A stretch of 64,000 nt of DNA from Piezodorus guildinii (taxonomy: Eukaryota > Arthropoda > Insecta > Hemiptera > Pentatomidae), in NCBI GenBank assembly GCA_023052935.1, contig CM041293.1, forward strand, positions 170,211,341 through 170,275,340, written 5' to 3'. The notes below the pieces were generated by a model that saw nothing but the letters and a program-made list of their open reading frames with translations, was not told where the DNA came from and made no database searches. Shown piece by piece: positions 33,201-41,694 of this stretch. The stretch's first letter is position 1; each line of letters starts with the position of its first letter. Made by a program: the position numbers and the translations under genes.

Positions 33201-36200
33201 TGCCCTTTAGTGTCCTTTAATGATATCCCGCTTGTTCCGGTTGAACAGATCCGATATTTAGAGCGCTTTAGCAGGAGTGCTTGACAAACGACGTACATGG
33301 AATCCGCATACAACACTGAAGAGACAAGAAACTGCACGACGATTTCGGCTACTCCAACACTTACTAGACAGACGCTCTAACCTTTAACTTAACTACAAAA
33401 GACTCATTTACATGACCATCATAAGGCCTATCTGGACCTACGGAGTAGAGCTTTGGGGCTCTACTAAACCATCAAACTCTTCCCGTATCTAATCCTTACA
33501 ATCCAAAATCCTTCGCAAAATCCTTAACGCACCTTACTTTGTCACGAATAAAATCATCCACAATGATCTTAATGTTCCATATGTTGCTGATTTGGCCCGT
33601 ACTAGGTTTCACACCTTCCATGAAAACTCTACTTCCACTATAATCCATTAGTTTCAATCCTTGCTTCCTCTTCCATTCCTGATAATCCTCCGAGGCGTCT
33701 GAAAAGAAGATAGCCTAGAGACCTTCTTGTTTAGACTCACTACCAAAGAGTGCTGCCAATGGGCAGTTTCTCTACATGTTTATTTCATGTGTTATAACAT
33801 TTCAGCATATTTACTTGATGTATTTTTTGTACAGTTGTAAATTTCAATAAATATATTTAAAAAAAAATCATTAATAATATACATTTTCCAATACCTTATT
33901 ATACAATTCTCGATGTTTGTCCATGTGCTTGCTCAGCTTGTTACCAGTAACAAACGTTTCATAACAGACGTGGCAGGAAAAGATTTTTTCAACCGGACGG
34001 TCTAGAAAATATAGATATTTTAAAATTGTATAAAGTCAAATAGAGTAAAAAACATTAAAATAAAAAAATCAAAATTACCTTCCGTATCACGTTGGCTAGT
34101 TGTGCTGTTTAGAGATTCAATTTCTTGGTGTAATTTAAGATTTGTCATAGGTTTAAGTAAATCCTCCATCTAAAACAGATTGGATGAGTATAAAATAAGA
34201 ACGCTGCAAATTATTACCAAATGGTTTATTATTTCCAATTAACTATATTAACGCATTACTGTTTATATAGCTATTTATAGACAGCTAAAAAATATGAAAG
34301 TGAATGACTAATTTAATGGGAAATGACTTATAATGGCCTATCACCACTGCTAACTTCAATACGCTATATCTCTGCTATTTCTGAGCCGATTTCAATGATC
34401 CATTTTTTCATATTCTAGGAAATTTAATTCTCTATGGAATGACATCAACAGCAGAAATACGTATCTTGAAACGTGAGGTCTCAAATTTTGAGAGGGGATA
34501 ATTTTTTTTTGTTTTGTCTATTACAAATGTTCATTATTGAAAATAATAAACCAAAAACATTTATATAAATAAGACTCCTTTACTATTTATTTTTCTTTCA
34601 AATTAAATTTCCTTGTTCAAGAAAATTGTTACATTGTTTCTCCACCATAAATAATAACCCGCGATATCAGCGAATCACGTCTCTTATGAGTTGTTCGTTT
34701 GACCATATAAGATTAATTAAAATAAAATAATTGTTCGCGCATTCTTGGTTAAAAACTCTAATAATTTTTTTTCTCTACCTTCAAAACTAATTGAGTTATT
34801 GAATTAAATCACTTTTAAAATCAATTGGCTAACATAAACGTCTAGGTGTTAGGATAATCGTTGTATACTATGGTAATTTTGTGTCATAATAAAAAAATGT
34901 TCAAATAGTTTCATAAATAACTGAGCTAAGGGGAAATGTAAGTGCAAAATTACTTTTTTTTAATATTAATCGATTTCATGATTGGAAAATTCCATATAAT
35001 TTTTTTCTATATCTTAATAAATAAATGAGTTATTGAATTAAATCGTTTTTAATTGGCTGCCATTTGAAAACTAATCGGCTGATATCAACGTCCATGAATT
35101 AGGTTTACCGTTGGATGCTCTAGTATTTTTGTGCCGAATCCGAAAAAAAATTGGTCCAATAGTTTCTGAGAAAAGTCGCGGACGGCGGACAAACGATTTT
35201 TTTTAGTTTGTTATTTGGATTTTAGTTAGTATTTTTTACAAAGGCTTATGATTGAACAAAGCGAGCCTTGTAACGACGGTTTCTAAATTGGCAAATCTGA
35301 AATCATTCAAAAGAGATCACCTTTACCCTTCGTCGCAAACTCTTGACATCCTGCTCCGGTTTATTGTGACGTGGAAAACCAGAAAATATAGAAGAGATGT
35401 AATCAAGAATTTAATGTTTTTTAGAACCATAAGAATACATGATGTAAAATTTATTAAATATAATACCTTGTAGTATATGTTCCAATGCGTCTCCATGTGA
35501 CGGTCTAAGTTGTTTTTTGTGCACATCTTCGCCTCACACACCTTGCAAGGGAATTTCCTCAGCCTTCTCGATGCTGAAACGATTTTTCTTTTGTTAGTCG
35601 ATTGATTAGACGGTGTTACCGGGCTTGAGTCAGACTGACCAGTAGATCCACGGCCGGAATCTGATTTTTCATCTTTTGTTGTATTCTGCTTTAAAAAAAT
35701 AATCACATATTATATTATCAATATATTATAAATATTGTAATGAAAAATATTTTTGCTATAAAAGAAAATGTATTAGTTACTAGCTGTTGCGCGCGATTTC
35801 GTCTGCGTCAATTTCAGTTATTATGATCACTGTTAAGACGTTTTTAAAAGAATGTAGTGGGTTGTCCGGAAAGTTCGTAGAAAATATTCGACAACAATTA
35901 AAATTGAACAGCTTAAAATTTATTTATTTAATTAACAAAATAGTTACCACCGTTAGCGATTACTCTTTCCCAACGGCTTGAAAGGTCCATTATCCCTTTT
36001 TTCCAAAAATCACTGTCCTTCCTCCTGAAGAACAATAAAAGGTTCGTTCTGACGTCATCTTCTGAAGAGTAGGATTTCCCTTGTAGAAAATTATCGAGGG
36101 AACGGAAAAGATGGAAATCCGAAGGAGTAATGCCAGAAAAGTACGGCGGGTAAAACCTCCCATCTGAAGCTTACTAACTTTTGCCGAGTTGTTAAAGACA

Positions 36201-39200
36201 CATAGAGCCTAGCGTTGTCTTGGTGAAATAGCACTCCTTTCCGACTCGCCAATCTACGGCTGTTTCTCTTTAATTGCTGCCATCAATCGATCTAACTGGG
36301 TCCGTATTTATAGTTTGGTTTTGTGGAAGAAGCTCAAAATGTATGGGTCCCTTCCAATCCCACCAAAAACTGAATATCACCTTTCTTGGATGCAAGCCGG
36401 CCTTTGGTGTTGCAAGCGGCATCGTTCCAGGCAACCCCCAAGATTTTGTTCGGCTAGTGTTGATGTAGAGAATCCATTTTTCGTCCCCAGAAACAACTCG
36501 TTTCAAAAATGGATCCTCAACATTTTTTTTTCAGCAGCAAATCACAACATGAAAACCTTTCAAAAATATTCCTTTCACTGAGCTCATGGGGAATCCAAAC
36601 GTCGTAACGACAGACGTACCCGGCCTTCTTTAGATTATAAAAAACGGCCAATTTGCAGGATCTTAATTCCAAACCTATCTCACGGACAGTAATTCGTGAA
36701 TTGTTTGTGATGGCTGTTATAGTATCTCCGACGTCAAGAGTTGAACTCCGGCCAGCCCGGTGTTGGTCTTCCAAATTGAAGACCCTCTAAACCGCGAAAA
36801 CCACTTCTGAATCGTGCTATCAGCAAACCCGATCTTGACGTAAATCGAATCCTACGTGTTTAAGCGCTTGTCCATGTGATTTATTAATTGTTATGGCAAA
36901 AGATAACAACGTGAAATTGAATTATTTTAAAATTAAAAGGTAAATCATTTGGAATCGTTGGGATTCGAGGTCAATTTTCCCAGTTTTTTCCCAGATTTTC
37001 CACTGATTCTTCACTCCTATTGGTCGCAGCGTGATGTCATATAGCCTATAGCCTTCCTCGATAAATGGACTATCCAACGCAAAAAGAATTTATCAATTAA
37101 TTTTTCAATTTGAACCAGTAGTTTCTGAGATTAGCGTGTTCAAACAAACAAACTCTTCAGCTTTATAATATTAGTATAGATGACTGGGAGTCACAAAAAG
37201 GGGAAACTACTATAATAGTCATTTTAGCTCTGAAAATGGGGTTCACGGAAAAGTTTTGATCCAGTTTTGATTTTTTTACCCTTTGTGTTTTTTGGTCTTT
37301 ACGAATTTGAAGTTTGCTGGCAAAAATTTTGTGGGAACGTGTATTTTTTCACACTTTTTGCCAAAATGTTGGCACATTTTCTGTTTGTTTTTTTACAATA
37401 TCTCTAAAACAAAGGGTTTTGTGGCAAAACCTATTATGTACACAATCCAGTTAATTAAAATTTCCTCCATTTTTCATATGAAAAGCTTTTTTGTGTGACC
37501 GACCGTTTTGCCGCTTGAGCGCGTCAAAAATGATGGCTAGGCATATTAGCATTCTCCACCGTCCGACAATTTTGCCCATTTTTTGACGCGCTCTAATGGC
37601 ACAACAGACGATCCTACAATAAAACTTCACGAATAAAATATTTATCAAATTTTGTTAACTTTGATTGTGTTCATAGTAAGGTTTGTCCGAAAACCTTTTT
37701 TTTTTTCGAGATAAAGTAAAAAACAACAGAAAAAGTGCCAAAATTTTGGCAAAAAGTGTGAAAAACCTATGTTCCGTGCAACAGTTTTGCCTGAAAACTT
37801 CAGATTTGTGTTCACCGACCCAAAAGACATAAAGGGTGAAAAAATCAAAACATTCCCATGAAAATGCTAATATGCCTAGCCTACATTTTTGACGTGCTCT
37901 AGCGGAAAAACGGTCCGTCCCACAAAAAACCTTTTCATATGAAAAATGGAGGAAATTTTAATTTCTTTGATTGTGTACATAGTAAGTTTTGCCCGAAAAT
38001 CAATTGTTTTCGAGATATAGTAAAAAAACAAAGAAAATGTGCCAACATTTTGGCAAAAAGTGTGACAAAAAACCATGTTCCTGAGAAAATGTTTGTCCGC
38101 AAACTTCATATTCGTATTGAGCGACCCAAAAAACACAGAGGGTGAAAAAATCAAAACTTTCCCATGAAAATGCTAATATTACTAGACTAAAAGGTTAACC
38201 AATTGTGAGTCTTGTCCCATTGTTTGCTCAGAATCAGGAACGCAAACTATTAAGTTTACTACTAATCGTTAGACTGCGGAGTAACAACGGGTATAGAAAC
38301 AAATATATTGTTTTTATGGGATTAAAAAAAATGGAAAACATTAAATCTGCCGGCAGACAAAAGGCTAGCGGCACTTAGTGTTTAGATGCAGAAAATGTAA
38401 AATGAAATGTATTTTACTTATAAAGCTTCGGGTTCGTATCCCCAAAATGATGGTGAAAATCGTATCAAAATCCGTCTTGTGGTTTAGAAGGAAATCGCCG
38501 AAACCAAAATTGTATCTATTTATATTTTATATAAGTAGAAAAGATGATAGTTTTAAAATACATGAAATAGTTAGGAAACGAGAATTTAAAATAATAAACG
38601 AACGACACTGCAATCTTATCAAAACATGAAAATCATACTCAAGCCTCACTGACTATACAACATCACTTACAAGAAGTACAGGATTGGTGCAAGCTGTGGA
38701 AAACAAGACTAAACTATGACAAATGCCAACATATAACATTTACACTAAGACGTGAAACCTGCCCACCAGTGTACATCGATAATATACCAATACCACAAAC
38801 AGACAGTGTCAACTACCTTGGACTAACTTTTGACAGGAGAATGACTTGGGGCCCGCAGATTAAGAAAAAACGAAAGACACTAAACCAAAGAAGTAGACTG
38901 CTGCACACACTACTCAGACGACAATCAAAACTAAAATTAAGACAGAAACTTGCCACCTACACATACTTACTAAAACAAATATGGTCATACGCCTCTCAAA
39001 TTTTCGGAGCTGCAAAAAAGACTCATATACAAAGACTTCAAACTTTTCAGTCAAAAATACTTAGACGAATTACGCAAGCACCTTGGTATGTTTCAAACAC
39101 AACTTTATATACAGACTTACACATACACTTTACACACGCCTACCGTCAGCGAATACATACGAACTCACTACTCTCGATTTCACAACAAATTACTAGGACA

Positions 39201-41640
39201 TTGCAACCCTCTCATAGAACAAATGGCAACAACCAATATGCCCCACAACATCAGGAGAAGACTGAAAAGGTCATGGATGAGAGATCTTCTATAATCTTTT
39301 AAATTAAAACATGCCACGGAAGAGATACCACTGGGTATTGTCATCTTCCTCATGCCTGACATGCCACTTTTTATTGTAATTCTGACAGACAATCCACTGA
39401 TTGTTATATGTATGTATAAACAGATGTGGATAAAGAAATAAAGTTATAAAAAAAAAAATAATAATAAACGAGACTTTAAATTAATGATTTTAAAAAAAAC
39501 AACAGAGAAATTGTTTTTTCTGAATATAGACCTATATTAATATTGAATATAGAATGTATGTTAAAAAATAGAAATCCAATATATAAAAAGATTTAGAAGC
39601 AATTATAATATCCATCGAGGAGATCCACGAGTGCACCGAACTATTGCAGATTGAAGGAAATACTATGGATGCCACTCTCACGGTAAAGAAAGTAATACAA
39701 TTCTTAAGAGAAAAGTCTTTCGAGGAATGGAGCCAATGCAAGTGGCAGGGCGAAGGCGTGGTCCATTCAAAGCCAGCCCATGCTGTAATAATTTTATGTT
39801 TGATCAAAGGATCCTTACAGGATAGGAGTGGACCAACGCACTTAAACTGAACATAAACTACGCACCGCTTCGTGGAATCCCGGGATCGAGGTGCCAGCAT
39901 AATGAAGCAGTTGGACCCCTCTGCCGCAGATGCGGTCGAGAGTCAGAAACCCCTGCACATGTGTTGGGAAAATGTCCAAATAACATGCTTCTCGTTACCC
40001 GCCGGCACAACCGCATAAAGAAGGAGATAGCAGAACTTTTGGAAAAGAAAAATTACAAATGTTTCCAAGAGGTGTTTTGCATTGATACTGAGGGATCAAC
40101 TAGATTTGTGGACATCTTGGCACTTAGTACCACAGAAAAGAAAGCACTGATAGTGGATCCCACCATCAGATACGAGACAAATGACAGGGAACAAGGCAAA
40201 AGAATTCAAGAGGAGAAGGAAAGCATTTACTCGAAATGTATCCTTTATCTACAAGAAAAAATTCGCGAGGAATTTGGCGAAAGAAAATTTTCAGTCACGG
40301 GACTTTGGTTCGGAAGCAGGGGGACCATCCCAGTAGATACTGGATCAATTTTGGATAGGACTCGAGAGAAAACATTTACAAAAGGTGGCAGAGACCATAA
40401 TCCTAGACTCACTGGGAATCCTACATCACCATATTTATTGAGTCTAGGCTCGATTTGTCCAAGAGGCCCATCGATATGTCCAAGTGTGTCTTTTTGGCAG
40501 AATTTCCCTCTATTTGTAACTTAAAAAATTGTCTTCAGGATTGATGCGGTATACTGTGTACGCATAGCAACTCAGCGAAGTTGAGCAGCAAATCCAAATC
40601 GGAATTTCTCTCTGCTTTAGTATTTTTAAATTATTGTAATCTTCATTTTATAATTAATTGATGTTTTTAGTCTGTATCAATTTTGAAAATGAAGCATTGA
40701 TCTTCGAAACATGAACTGTTATGAATATGTTATAGTGCGATTGAATTATTATTTAATTATTATTACAAATTGTGAGAAGAGGATAGCTCTACTTCTAACT
40801 ATGAAAAAATCTGGTGCGGGCAACACACGACTTTCACTTACCTCGATTTTTAAAATAAATGAAAGAATTTTCAAATACAGTTAGAGATAAAAATACGTGA
40901 AACTATTAAGGAATTAATCAAATTGAATTTATATAGAAACATGTGTTTTATTAAAAAATCTATTATATTATTATCTAAAATAATCAGTTAGTTTTATCTT
41001 CTTCTCATCACTCTCTATTAACTTCTAAAAGCTTGTGTATCAGATCATATTTTTTCTAAAATCTTTAGCTTTCCAACGGTATATCATACATATATATTAC
41101 TGCTCTTATGTTCAAAAACGAAAAATTTCATTAAAAATATATTTTTTTCTCTTTTCTCCTTTAGTTGATTATCGAATTCATTCAATTTATATATTTACCT
41201 GTATTTATATATAAATTCAATTTCTTTCTATATAAAATCAATTTATATATTTTCATCAGCGTTAACAAGATAATCTAATTTTTATTATTGAATCTACAAA
41301 ATTAAAGGTACTTTAGGGGAAGAAAATTTAAAATATCGGCATTTAAGTCCTGTCAGACCATTTTTATCCAAATAAATGTAGGTTTTATCAAAATGAAACC
41401 TACATGATATTAAAGCCCAATCAATTTTACATCGATATAGCGAGTTTAATCAAAATCGTCGGAACCGTTTTTGAGAAAATCGAAAAAAGGTGCAAAATGC
41501 ATGGTATAAAGTGCCTCTTCTGGTAAGCTCATTTTGATGAAAAAAGTTTTGTAACGTCTCGGGCGTATAGTTGTCTTAAATATGAAATTTCATTTTCATA
41601 GGACTTACCGTTTCCGCCCGGGAGTTACCACACACACACA

Positions 41641-41694
<54 letters not shown>

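Noticed and set aside
32414..33870. Twin-primed (5'-inverted) single Jockey B insertion
   Set aside because: Both the inverted and direct parts have their own 3' UTR and tail, so they are two insertions.
35323..35706. Whole 127-codon minus-strand ORF as a single gene
   Set aside because: Only 35467-35685 is exon; the ends run into intron past clear splice sites.
36130..36180. Loss of a catalytic Asp in the truncated mariner (YSPD to YFSG)
   Set aside because: The mariner catalytic third Asp is the later one in PSDFHLF, which is present; the changed residue is conserved but not part of the triad.
37283..38154. Several 65-92 codon ORFs of similar sequence
   Set aside because: They are readings of the 305-bp repeats in both orientations, with no conserved start or frame among units.
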